NCBI GenBank assembly: GCA_025617745.1
Contig: CM046858.1
Span: forward strand, 29,216,534-29,280,533
From: Heliocidaris erythrogramma
Taxonomy: Eukaryota; Echinodermata; Echinoidea; Camarodonta; Echinometridae
Length of the DNA stretch: 64,000 nt
Reading direction: 5' to 3'
Made by a program: the position numbers and the translations under genes. The notes under the pieces were generated by a model, which ran no database searches, was not told where the DNA came from, and saw only the letters and a list, made by a program, of their open reading frames with translations. Positions 23,081 through 34,391 of this stretch are shown here, in pieces (positions within the stretch are counted from its first letter, which is position 1; each line of letters opens with the position of its first letter).

Positions 23081-23690
23081 GTTTAAAGACATAGTTAAAT
23101 ATGTGATATGTCCAAAACAAGAACGTAAATTATTATCATTACGGTTAATTTTAACATCTACCTAAGATAGCCAATAATCTAACTATGTTTTTGCTTTGTT
23201 TTGTATCATTTTTTATGCACTTCAGGTTTGAATGAAGTTCAAGGAGGTCCTCTTTCGGAAATCTTTAAAACACAGACATTAAAGAGAAATCGTAGTAGAA
23301 TCCTGAACATTTGTTATAATTTGTGGGCTATCTTTAATAGATAGGAAAACAGTTTCTCGATTCTGGAATGAAGCTAAAAACTTCCTGTAATAATCATTTT
23401 CATTTCTTAGAACAAGAATTTTAAACACATTATAGGACTATTTTTCATTGCATATTTTCATGACGGGTTATGAAAGGATTAAGAAATCACGTGAGAAAGT
23501 TTGCTGCCTTGTAGTGGATAAAATATGAATAATCTGATATGTAGGAATGTTAAAGATTATTTGTGTTCAAACTTTGTATTTGGTTCATATTGATATCCTG
23601 ATAATGATGTACTTTTTTTTTTTTTTACAGTATGTCATACTGCGTTGTTTTAAGTCATAAAATCATATCACAACGTCGTTCAGCTTAGAC
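23081..23690. other. Unassigned AT-rich stretch
   Basis: Nothing supportable; a T run lies at 23612-23625. Confidence 0.4.
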
Positions 23691-23693
23691 GTG

Positions 23694-24404
23694 GAACCAA
23701 GAAGGTTCAAACAGATGAAGTCATAACAGACAGCTTCCCTTTGAAGCGAAATTCGATGCCGCCACAACAAACATGGCAAATATGCGCTCTCCGAAAACAT
23801 TCTTCCTAATGAGGAAACAAATCAAATTCCGTTTTATTGCATAATCATGGATACGTACAATGGAGGATATTCTGTTATAATGATAATTAGTTTTAGCAGA
23901 CCCAAATGTAACTTTAAAAAGTGCGCATGAATGATATAACAAGGTTCAAGCGAACATTTTTGGTGCCAAAATACCAGAACTGCGATGACAATTTTTTGAT
24001 TGGCCGCGTGTGCCCACTACTTTGGTTGGCTATATTTTCTAGTCATCGTTCAAGATAGTAATATATGAAATTTAATCATCGGAATTAAGCGGAAAGGTTT
24101 TAAAATTGCCCTGAGAGAATTGTTAATCCTGAGGCAGGGGAATTTCAAAATAAATTCGAAATTATTTACATTAAACCTGCACATACACTTTCTGTGTTTG
24201 TCAATTTATGAATTCAACTGCGCATCGTAAACATTAAAAAGTAAAAACATCTCTAAATCTTTCCCATACTTTGACGGCATCAGACATCGACATCAAAGAC
24301 TCAAGGCAGTTTATTAATTCAATTGTACATCCTTTATAATCTGCCAGGCGTTTGCATTAATTATCATTATTGAGACTCCATCTGTTTGAACCTCCTTGGT
24401 AGAA
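23694..24404. mobile_element. Candidate DNA element with 27-bp inverted ends
   Basis: CCAAGAAGGTTCAAACAGAT at 23697-23716 is mirrored by ATCTGTTTGAACCTCCTTGG at 24378-24400, and the match extends inward for several more bases with two mismatches overall. The 700-bp interior has no transposase frame. A target-site duplication is not clear. Confidence 0.5.
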
Positions 24405-25590
24405 CACAACCCATGGTGTATTATTATACCAAGTTCGCCCCTTAACATTTACTACAGTAATCGTTATGGACAGTTTTTATTTTGAAAGAATAAAATTCTT
24501 TACATCTACTAGCCTTATAGCATAATATTCTCTGTCTCTCTCTCCTCGTCTCTCCTTCTCTCTTCCTGTCTATCCCTGTCCCTGTCTCTCCATTTCTCTC
24601 TCTCTCCCTATGATTCCATTTAATTCAACCGTTGTTACTAATACCTTATCCAAACAGCCATCGGCTGACGCGTTTCATTTAGCGACCATACATCACACCC
24701 AATCGACCAATTTGTTGTACTTGATTGCAGCTATTAACCCGCGATTTAGAAGCCGTTGCTTCAAAGAAACCCGCCCAATGCCGCCCCCTTTACTCCAAGG
24801 TCGTACAAATTGACCCCGAGAACAATGATATTACAGAGGGTAATGACTTACTATTTTTGTTTCTTAATGGCTCTAAAGTAATGAAAAAACCTCCCATACT
24901 TCTCATAATTATAGTACGGTTCTGCTGCACAGTCAAGAAAAATAGTAAGAACGTAAAAGAAGGAGGAGAAGATGAAAATAAAGAAGAAGTATATAAAGGA
25001 GAAGGAGGAGAAGCAAAATAAGAAGAAGAAGAAGAAGAAGAAGTGCGTTAGAAGGCAATTCCGATATTAAAAAGAAAAAAGGAAAAACAATCAGTTTGAA
25101 AGAAGCAATAATGTTTGTTTGTTTGTAGTTGTTTTTTATTGCTTTCTAGATATTTTCGGATTATCGAGTTTCAACCAAGAGAACCCTGGATTTGCTACAG
25201 GAATAAGTTTGTAAAGGGATATACTTGTACATGAATGACGAATAATGTTTTATGCCTTTTCTTCATGTTCTATATAGCCTCTAAAGATCACTGCTTAAAG
25301 CAAATTACATTAAGATAATTATTATAGGAATCCCTCGGCGAACGCCCTTCTGATGGGTAAAAGACGGTGACTGTTTCCCTTGTTCCAATGCCCCCATCTC
25401 TCCTCGTAGCACTTGAAATACCAGGGTTCACAATAGGAGGAGGAGAATGATGAGGGTGATGCGATCCAGGAGATGGATTCCGGTGACAGCCGATGATACA
25501 AACCACTTTATCTCTGACTGTCTGCTCTCCAGGAGCGTGATTATTAGGGATTGAACATTGTCTGATGTATAAAGGTGGGGTTATTGTCAC
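24405..25590. other. Low-complexity and unassigned sequence
   Basis: A CT tract lies at about 24528-24608. GAA-rich purine stretches lie at 24955-25042. The remainder shows nothing recognisable. Confidence 0.45.
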
Positions 25591-25597
25591 TTGATAT

Positions 25598-25606
25598 GGA
25601 AAGATG

Positions 25607-25637
<31 letters not shown>

Positions 25638-25935
25638 GAGAGAGAGATAGATATAGAAAGAGGGAGAGAGAGAGGGGGATAGAGAGAAAGATAGATAGAT
25701 GGCTACATTGGTGGTGGTGGTGGTGGTGGGGGGGGGGGGGGTGGGTACCTGTCCCTTGGCATAATATGGATAGAAAAGCGAGGAAAGACTTGAGAAGTAT
25801 AAGAGACAATATCGGATCAAAAGGAGAATAAAAAGGGGACAGTGAACGAAATAAGGTAGAAAATGTGTCGTAGTGCATGGTTGTAGCTAATAATGGAGAA
25901 AGAGAGAGAGAGAAAGAGGGGGGAGAAGAGTGAGG

Positions 25936-25987
<52 letters not shown>

Positions 25988-25994
25988 GAGAGAG

Positions 25995-26028
<34 letters not shown>
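25598..26028. repeat. Compound GA / GGT / GT microsatellite region
   Basis: (GA)n occurs at 25608-25626 and in blocks from 25894 to 25998. A GGT run followed by poly-G lies at 25710-25741, and (GT)n at 25998-26028. The 321-codon minus-strand frame at 25288-26253 is mostly the translation of these repeats (Ser-Leu and Thr-His runs) and should not be annotated as a gene. Confidence 0.9.
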
Positions 26029-26030
<2 letters not shown>

Positions 26031-26452
26031 GAAGGGGTAAAGGGGAAAAGTAGCAGACACTGTAATGAGCGTGATTATAAGGGATATTATTTGCTGTAAA
26101 GTAGTGGGAGTAATTGTCATTTAACATGGAGAAAGGGAGAAAAGTTGTGTAAAAGTGAGAAATAGACAATGTCAGTACAAAATGAAGGTGCAAAAACACG
26201 TGAGACTTGGGACAGAAAGGACAGCAAATTGGGTTAGAAAATGATGTTGGCAAAAAGGTTAAAGTAGAACTTTAATGATTTTAAATATTGGCTTAATACT
26301 TATTATTGCATAGATGGCATAAATTAAACAAGGTTATCCAAATTCAACGCTTGGAAACATTTGAAGTAATGATTATTATCAATTATAAAACGGTAAAATA
26401 CAGCCCCCGATATAGCAGCTGAAGAGCTCCTCGAACGCTGCTGAGATATGAT

Positions 26453-27012
26453 TGTGACGACACACCATGGACCAGTCCTGTCTAAGCAGACGATGTCCCA
26501 TAACATCTTACACATTTTTCAGAGCCTATTTTGTCATCTCCTCTTCACTTATTTCTCTTCCTTCACTAGCGTCAGTCTTAATGTTAGTCTGTTGCCTCAC
26601 TCTTAACTTCGTGTATGGTATTATTTTGATGAAAAATGCAGCGTTAAAAAATAAAGGAATCAGTCACTTGTAAACAAAATAAGACGCCATTGTATTTTCA
26701 GCTGCTTGCACCGGGGCATGTTCGGCGTTTCAAGAGGGAACGAATACCATCCTGCTATTATTCGGAGGGCTTTTCAATTTGAAAGTGGGGTTTATTTCAT
26801 TGATCATTGACCCTTCTCCTATGTATTTACAATCAAACGGTTTTAGCTATCAGAATCAGTTTCACTTTCCCTTTATAATGGTGTGAAATAAGGTCATGTT
26901 TAAATACACCAAACTCTTTATAATTTGATAAATAATTGCATTGCAATTACGTTCATTCATTATAGGACGTCGTCTGCTTAAGCAGGATCGATCCCGAGTG
27001 TGACGACATCAA
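26453..27012. mobile_element. Candidate DNA element with ~45-bp inverted arms
   Basis: CAGTCCTGTCTAAGCAGACG and the following ATGTCCCATAACAT near 26472-26508 are mirrored near 26960-26995 (TATAGGACGTCGTCTGCTTA, then AGCAGGATCGATCC). Outside these lie GTGACGACACAC and GAGTGTGACGACATC. The interior has no coding capacity. Exact ends are uncertain. Confidence 0.5.
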
Positions 27013-27689
27013 AACATCGCTATATTTCTGGCGAATCCTCGGATATTCCAGATGCTGAGAAGAGCTTTTATTTGTGTTGTTTTTATAATCACCAGATACG
27101 CAGTTGACATAAAACTTATAAGATTGCCATCTGTAAGCTTCCCAGTTTCTAGTGATACATTAATTGCCATATTTGTGATTTTCTTTGAATATCTACTTTA
27201 AGGGATAATCAGGGAGAGGAAATAGATAAACTAGAATTATACAACAAAAGAGGTTGAGATGTTTGTCAAAATGTGACAGCATGCCCCTCATTCATTTGCA
27301 AATTAGGGTAGTTGAACTCTCTTAAATAGCAGCTTGCAACTAGTTTTGTCCTGTTCTGTCTTGTATTATCTTGTCAGTTTCTTGTTTTTCTTGACTTTTG
27401 TTTGTCTTCTTTCCCCTTCTTTCCCCCCTTTCCCCTTTTCTTTCTTTCTTCGTCTTGTTTTGTCTTGTATTATGATTATCTTGTCAGTTTCTTGTCCTCT
27501 GAGTCCTGTCTTATCATCTTGCTATGAATTTTTCCATTATAGATACAGGATTCATGACTACTTTATTAATTATGTAATTATGAGAGATATGTCAATATAT
27601 ATATATATATATATAAATATTTCAAATATGTATTTCACTTACAATTTTCCATTTTTATAAAAGATAATTATGTTGATGTTATAGTTATT

Positions 27690-27832
27690 CTTGGGAACCT
27701 ACACAAACAAGCTATGCTTTCCAGTAGGTTCTTTTTTCATTTCATGATTTTGTACATTGTAATTAAATCATATTGTTTTGTATTTAGAAATGAGATGAAA
27801 TAAACCTTGCATCAATCAATCAATCAAACTTG
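27690..27832 (+). repeat. Retroposon 3' end with (ATCA)n tail
   Basis: A T-rich 3' UTR-like segment leads to GAAATAAACCTTGC and a short ATCAATCAATCAATCAA tail. This form is typical of CR1/Jockey-type non-LTR 3' ends, like the (ATTC)n tail at about 31795. No ORF remains upstream. Confidence 0.5.
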
Positions 27833-27929
27833 AATAGGTTTGGTTGTTAATTAGTAACTGAGCCCGAGTTCGGTAGGGAAATCTCTAAACCAGGTGTGTG
27901 TTCTTTTGTTTGCTGAGAGAGGAATTGGC

Positions 27930-28203
27930 ACTATGAACATGGCGAACAAAAGAAGCGGACAAAATATACAGCTCCTCATTGTACCTTCCACAATTGCCCT
28001 GGTAGACAAAAGAACATCCCTTGATTCCTATTATGTAAAAGTATGTAGAACAGGTGTCACATGCATATTCACCTGTTCGACTTATTTTACATAATAGCAA
28101 TGAAGGGATGTTTGTCTACCAGAACAATTATGGAGGGTACAATTAGGATTTAGGAGCTGTATATTTTGTCCGCTCTCTTTGTCATCGTGTTCATAGTGTG
28201 GGT
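27930..28203. mobile_element. Long foldback palindrome
   Basis: The left arm runs from CACTATGAACATGGCGA (about 27929) to about 28050 and is mirrored by a right arm from about 28075 to GTTCATAGTG (28199). The arms share GCGGACAAAATATACAGCTC, GGTAGACAAA and CATCCCTT blocks. Between them, an inner AACAGGTG/CACCTGTT pair closes around a loop of about 15 bases. Arm identity looks high, with a few indels. RNA from either strand would fold into a hairpin of about 120 bp. Paired sense/antisense ORFs here are by-products of the palindrome. Confidence 0.75.
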
Positions 28204-28209
28204 GTGGTA

Positions 28210-30300
28210 AGGTTTTGCTATAGAAGAGAGGTTACAGCATACTGATAGTGTGAGAGGAGAGTTCAGATGCTACTCAATTTTTGAGAGGGAAGGTTGTGTG
28301 TGGTTTGGGGAGGAAAAGAGAAGGCAACAAGGTGAAATTTATTGCAGACTAGCCACCTGTATTTTGGCAGCCCTGTTAAGCAATGCTCTGCACCTTGGAG
28401 TTCCCGGCAGCACAGGCCAGGAGAAGCCTTCACCACCCCTTACTTGCTGTTTTTTTTTTAATGAACTGTAAGTTGTATTTCATTTAGTTTTTTTAATTTA
28501 GTATAAATATGATAAATTAAGAAAGATTGTTAGTTTTGACAACAAGAACACAGGAAGGAATGCTAAAAGTATATCTTGTACAAAGCCAGGTATTGTTTTC
28601 CATAGGCTAATCAAAATGATGTGAGATATAAATACTCCTTGTTGCCTATTGCAATTATCCAAGTAATTGAATTGAATTGATATACATCAATATTTTGGTT
28701 CGACATACAAAAGCGAGAGAAAAGTTAATAACAACTTATATACTTTTCAAATGACAAAATATGTAAACATATTGTATATTGATAATATTTGATTCGTATA
28801 TACATGTACATAGATTGATATGATATAACTCATTTAAGAATTCTCTCCTTAATGGTATGATATCTTGTATGCAATTTGCTAGACTGAGTATGACATGTTC
28901 GTTATATAATTTCAGTAAAGAATGTTAACTTTTCTTTTGCTCTGATAATTCATTACTTGTGGCAAAGGTTAAGTGTTGTGAATAGTTAGTTCTTTGTTCT
29001 CTGGGCAGAGATGGGTGGCTACGATATTTTGATTTGACTTTTTCTATTAGAGACGAGCTGGGCTCGTATCGTAAATCGTATCTACCTCGTATCTACCTCG
29101 TATCGACTAGTATCTACTCATACCAATCATCGCCGGTTTCTTCGTGTACATAGTACCATGTAACAGTACTGGTATCATCAGCCTGCATCTCATGGTAACG
29201 TGACTTCACAGTCTGTCGTCAACATTTGGAACTCCATTCACATCCCGAGAACCGCCGACTGGACTCCTACATATGAAGCTCTAGCTACAACAATGCACCC
29301 ATGGTTCGACTGTTAATTGCGACTCATTTAATCGATATTTAAAACGACTGTTCTGTTGAGGCCACAGATCTCTATAGCATTTGAATGAATTATCTAATGC
29401 CGCATTATATGTGTCATTTGACCTGTTAACAGGGTAAAGTTGAATATCGAGTAACTATAACTTGTATTATAATGATTGAAGTAATTCATAAGCCATATAT
29501 AAATATATATATATATATAATTATTATTTCATATTCAGTTCAATATATCTGAGCGCTGTGCTCTGAATTAAATTGTTGTAAACTTTATGCATATTTGTGA
29601 GGTCGCTTTATTCTTAGTTGTGTCAGTACTTGGTATTCCTTCCACCAGAACCCAACTTATCGTCAGACTAGTTAATTGCAGGGCAAAGATATGACAATGT
29701 TTTATATAATATACATGTATATATTATTCGAAATAGAGAGAGAGAGAGAGATAGACATAGACACAGAGACAGAGACAGAAAGAGAAAGAGAGAAGTGGGG
29801 TAAAGGGAAAATGTAGGAGGCGATGTCTGTACAGAAGGGAGGAAAAAAAGAATGAGAGAGAGAGAGGGGGGGGGGGGACTGGAAATGTAATGTTCTTACA
29901 TCTATCTGCCACTTTTCCTTTTCTATTTCATAATACTTCTTCTTGGTCTAGCTGGTTAAATAGTGTTTAAACACAGTTAGGTCTAAATTCGGTTGAAATA
30001 TCGCGTTATTATTAATATATTAAAGCTTCTCATTTAGGCCTAAACATTCTCTCTCTCTCTCTCTCTCTCTCTCTTCCTCTCTTTTCCCATCTTTATTACC
30101 ATCACCTTTCATCAAGGCACCGCTACTCATTCAATTATTTTGCTTGTAATGAGGAAAATTTTACAAAAGTCATTTTTTTCATTAATAACGTTTAAGAAAT
30201 TGAAAAGGGCTGGTTACATAACGAATTGATTACGACAGAAATAACGGTCGATGTAAATATTGCATTCGACGAAATTAGTGCTGAAGGTTCATTACCATAA
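28210..30300. other. Mostly unassigned, with microsatellites
   Basis: A run of CGTATCTACCTCGTATCTAC units lies at 29066-29105. A TA repeat is at about 29502-29518, GA repeats at 29735-29750 and 29853-29866, a G run at 29866-29877, and CT repeats at 30051-30075. A short frame near 29215-29315 contains VVNIWNSI, reminiscent of the non-LTR C-terminal WNSLP motif, but too little to call. Confidence 0.4.
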
Positions 30301-30309
30301 ACTGGTGAG

Positions 30310-31815
30310 CTCCATATTCCAGTTTGGATTTAGAGAAAAACATTCTACAATCCATGCTATTTTACATTTTATCCATAAGGTTTCAACTGCCATTTAAAAT
30401 CATGAACACCCTATTGGACTTTTTCCGGACTTTTTAAAGGCTTACGATATGATTGACCATAATATTTTGCTATATAAGTTATGCCATTATGGTATAAGAG
30501 GCAAAGCACTTGACTGGTTCAGAAGTTATCTTCATAAAAGGAAACAATTATGAATCGGTAACTAAAGAACTTCAATGGGTACCTCAGGGATCTCTCCTCG
30601 GCCCTTTGTTGTTTATTTTATATATAAATGACTTTCATAATGCTTCCAGTGTGTTATCATTCATATTATTTGCTGATGATTCGAATGTATTTCTTTCTAA
30701 CAAAGATCCCAAGTTACTTCTGGAACGAACTAATAAGGAGCTCAATGTTGTGCATGATTGGGTATGTGCCAATAGGCTATCTCTCAATTTGGAAGAAAAT
30801 CGTATGTTATTTAGTAATTCAATCGCATTACTAGGTGCTAATGTATTACCTAAAAACACCACAATAAAAATGGTTGAGGAGTTAAAGTTTCTTGGTTTAC
30901 TTATTAATAATAACTTGGAAACCACATGTCAGACTGCGTATCTAAACAAATTACTCTCTAGAAATGTTGGTATTTATAAACAAATTGAAATCTTTGTTTC
31001 CCTCACATGTATTACTGTTGTATTCCACCCTGGTTTTACCCTACAATTCTTGCTTGGGGCTACTCTACTAAGTCTCAACTGGATAGACTCTCAGTTATGC
31101 ATAAACGGGTGATGAGAATAATTTTGAAATCACGAATTGCCTCAGGTATCATCCTCTTTCTTTCATTTACCACTTCTTCATACTCACCTTGCCCAGAAAA
31201 CATTAATTTACACTGGGCCCTTTTCTTGGAATCATCTTAATTCAAATCTAAAGCAAGCTTCCTCTCTTAAATCTTTTAGAAGAAACCTAACTTAAACATT
31301 ATCAAATTAGCTCTTACAGTATAAGTCCATAACAATTGTATTTGCTTTTCTGCCTGTATCTAAACATAACAAACACAAAACCCTTCCTTCAAGACATCTT
31401 TTTAATCATACTTACACATAATGTCTATCTGGATTTTCTACTATAAACCCAATAGGTTGACATTAATATACGTTGTATAAGCTTATTTTATTTTGATGTT
31501 TAGTGATGTTTAGTGTGTTTATTTCTCTTTTTCACGCATATCTTGTCTCGTCTCTCTACTGCCATATCTGTACATGTATACATAATTACATACATGTATT
31601 TTGTAATTCTCTTTACCGGGGAAGATTTTCCTTACAGGTTCTTCCATGATACTGCCTTTTCTATTGACTAATGTAAAATGTTTTTTTGATTACTTTTGAT
31701 TACATTGAAATTATTGATTATGATATCTGTATTTGATATTTGAACGATGTATAATTTCAATTGTAATGTTCATGGCATATTTCTGTAGTATCATGAAATA
31801 AATTCATTCATTCAT
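30310..31815 (+). pseudogene. Broken non-LTR retrotransposon, RT domain and 3' end
   Basis: A decayed reverse transcriptase of the same clade as the copy at 34392-36765. QFGFREKH (about 30328) and GLFPDFLKAYDMIDH (about 30418) lie in one frame with a stop before them. The frame at 30510-31112 then carries VPQGSLLGPLLFILYINDF, SFILFADDSN and LKFLGLL. A further frame contains PTILAWGYSTKSQLDRL (about 31030), the conserved C-terminal region. Frameshifts and stops separate these pieces. The endonuclease and N-terminus are absent (5' truncation). The 3' end is marked by ATGAAATAAATTCATTCATT at about 31790-31812, an (ATTC)n tail. It is not functional, despite a preserved FADD catalytic motif. Confidence 0.85.
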
Positions 31816-34030
31816 ATATTTTCTTCACAGAGCCATTTTCATCTCTTTCGTTATCGAATCGTTCCTATGTGACAATCCCTTAAGAGTCTGAAAAGAGAAA
31901 TACATTAAAAGAAGTGGCAAGTCAGCAGATCATTCATGATTCTTTTCTGAAAATGAATGAGATTCTACTTGTGACATTCCATTTTTCTCATATTATGAAA
32001 GAGGAAGAAAGGAATTCATTTTGACTTGGGCACAAAATATATCCTTTAGAGGTTTAACCTTGCATCGGCAGTGCATTGCCTTCTGCAAAAGTACAGAGAT
32101 CACGCAAGCAAGCACATGCTACGCACATATCAAGATAAATACTACAATCCTTCATCTTCATTATCAATTGCAATTATTGATCTTCTTTCTCGTAAACTAG
32201 GGAGACACTTTATCTATTAGTAAAGAAGAGCTCCCGACGTGCAAGGCCAAAATAGAGATCTGAAAGAAGCGGTAAAGAAAAGATGAATATCTTTTTCCGT
32301 GTGTGTGCTTTCCATTTTACTATTGATGCGAGAGCAATGGAATTTGCACGCTCGCGTCGTAGGAGAAAGCTACGGCATTTTATACAGCTAATGATGCATT
32401 CGTTTCAGGGTTAATTTACAAATGGAGTGCAGTTTAAGAGTCATTAGGCTATACGCAGTTGAGGAATTGAGTGATCCGTCTTGGTTGTATGTACCAATGG
32501 GCTGTAAGTTACTCATTGCGCCCGCGCTCTCTTTCAGTATTCTTTACGTATTTGTTACGGTACTGGATAGAAAAAAGATGAGTTCCTGTGACATGCTTAT
32601 GTAGTCCTATAATAAAATGAAAGGGTCATTAGCTCATTAGTTCGCGGAACTTGTTTGCGATATGAGGGATCAATAACAAACTTTCTTTCAATGAACTCAA
32701 CCAACAGACCAATGCCTTAACAATATGCATGATACGACTTGTTTACAAGATAAAGATTTAATAAAAACATGAGTGGAAGAATAGAGCGGGATATTAAGAC
32801 AAAGAGGACAATTATTAGGAAGAACAGGAAAGATGAGAGTATGGAAGTACTGAAAAATAAACTGCATTTTGCAATTATGATGACTTGTCTGCAAGGATGC
32901 CTATTTTCTCGCTCCCCTTTTCCTTTAACAAGGTGTGCTTCTTCACTTCATCCTTGTTTACTTCTTTTCTCCGCATTCCTCATTCTCACTTTCGCTCTCT
33001 ATTTGCCCCTCCCTCTCTCTCCCTCTCTATTGTTCATTTTCTCCAGCACCCATTTCTCTATCATAATAGATTTCTTTTGAAATTATCACCCTCTCCAGTC
33101 TTCTTATTTCTCTATTTTAAATTTCCCATATTTCTTTAGCCCTTTACCGAGCCTCCACTGACGTTAATATCATCATTCATTTCTTCTTGTGTAGTATCTC
33201 TTCTTGTGTAGTTTATCTGTCCCTGTCCTTTACACCCCTTTCTCTCCAGATCCTATCTCCCCTATCCCTTTTTCCCTCTCACGAACAAAGAGCACCAATT
33301 AGTAAAGCGTAGATACGGCGGGAACAGGGGCACGTGCCCCCTCCCCGTCACATGGAAATGGGGGAAATGAAACAAAATAGAGAAAAGAGAGAAAGAGAGA
33401 GAGAGAGAGAAGGGGGTGGGGAATTAACCCCTTCCCTATAAGGGTACCGGGTGATCCCTGTATTAAGCATTAAGGTTAAGAGAAGACTCGACGATCCCCT
33501 CCCACATCCTCCCTTTTTCAGTGGAGTTGTTAATTTACATTATTTTCATCCACTGAGTATGAGACCGGTAGCACCCCCCGATACCATGTCTGGACTCAGC
33601 TATGCCACTGTCAATTAGTACATCCTGGTCTAATCGATAGACCAACATGTTTTCTCTCACGGTCACTGCCCATTTCAGGGATGTATGAGAACATAGTTCA
33701 CGTCCCTCATCCTGCATCATGTCGGTAAGTTTCGACTCAAACAGGCAGACGACATATACCAGAATGTTTTATCGATTTAATTCCCGCGCTTATTATCTCC
33801 ATCTCGCGTTTATGATCATGGTGTGATAAAAAAGCATTAAAAACATAGACCTGTAATGAAATGTCGTGACTCCTTGGTCGCCTTTCTCATCAATCTTTTC
33901 TAATGAATGCACTTGGATCTTCCCTCTGCAGCCCCGTTTGCCCTTTCTTTCTCCCTCTGCAGAAAATTCACTACATCAGTTTTCCTTTTAAAAGCTACTC
34001 TGGCATACTCTTCTTGCTTTCCAACATTCC
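31816..34030. other. Unassigned stretch with CT/GA microsatellites
   Basis: A CT-rich tract lies at about 32985-33035 and a GA tract at 33390-33413. A MITE-like CACGTGCCCCCTCCCCG word occurs near 33330. No gene is supported; the ORFs are short or low-complexity. Confidence 0.4.
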
Positions 34031-34037
34031 TATAATA

Positions 34038-34042
34038 TGTAC

Positions 34043-34099
<57 letters not shown>

Positions 34100-34134
34100 A
34101 TGATGATAATGATGATGATAATGATAATGATTTA
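34038..34134. repeat. ATGTAT hexamer and ATGATA microsatellite
   Basis: About ten copies of TATATG are followed by ATGATGATAATGATG. It produces an Ile-Cys repeat ORF that is not a gene. Confidence 0.9.
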
Positions 34135-34191
34135 TTTATTATTTATTTTGTCTTCTCTATTTTATAAATTTGGCCTGTTCAGTTAGTTATG

Positions 34192-34388
34192 TGTAACCGG
34201 ACAACTACCCCTGGACTTATTACCCCCGGACAACTACCCCCAGGAAAATACCCCTAGGACAATTACCCCAGGAAAACTACCCCGGGATAACTACCCCTCG
34301 GACAACTACCCCTGGACAATTACCCCCTGAAAACTACCACCCGGATTATGGGGTAGTTGTCCGGGGTGTAATTGTCCAGGGGGTACTC
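34192..34388. repeat. C-rich then G-rich 13-15 bp repeat array (left arm)
   Basis: About ten degenerate copies of GGACAACTACCCC / GGACAATTACCCC run to 34335. About three copies in opposite orientation (GGGGTAGTTGTCC, GTAATTGTCC) then follow to 34385. The same G-rich orientation resumes at 36776 on the far side of the retroelement. Confidence 0.85.
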
Positions 34389-34391
34389 TAA

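Noticed and set aside
25288-26253. 321-codon minus-strand ORF
   Set aside because: Most of it is translated GA/GT/GGT repeat; composition and overlapping equally long frames show low complexity.
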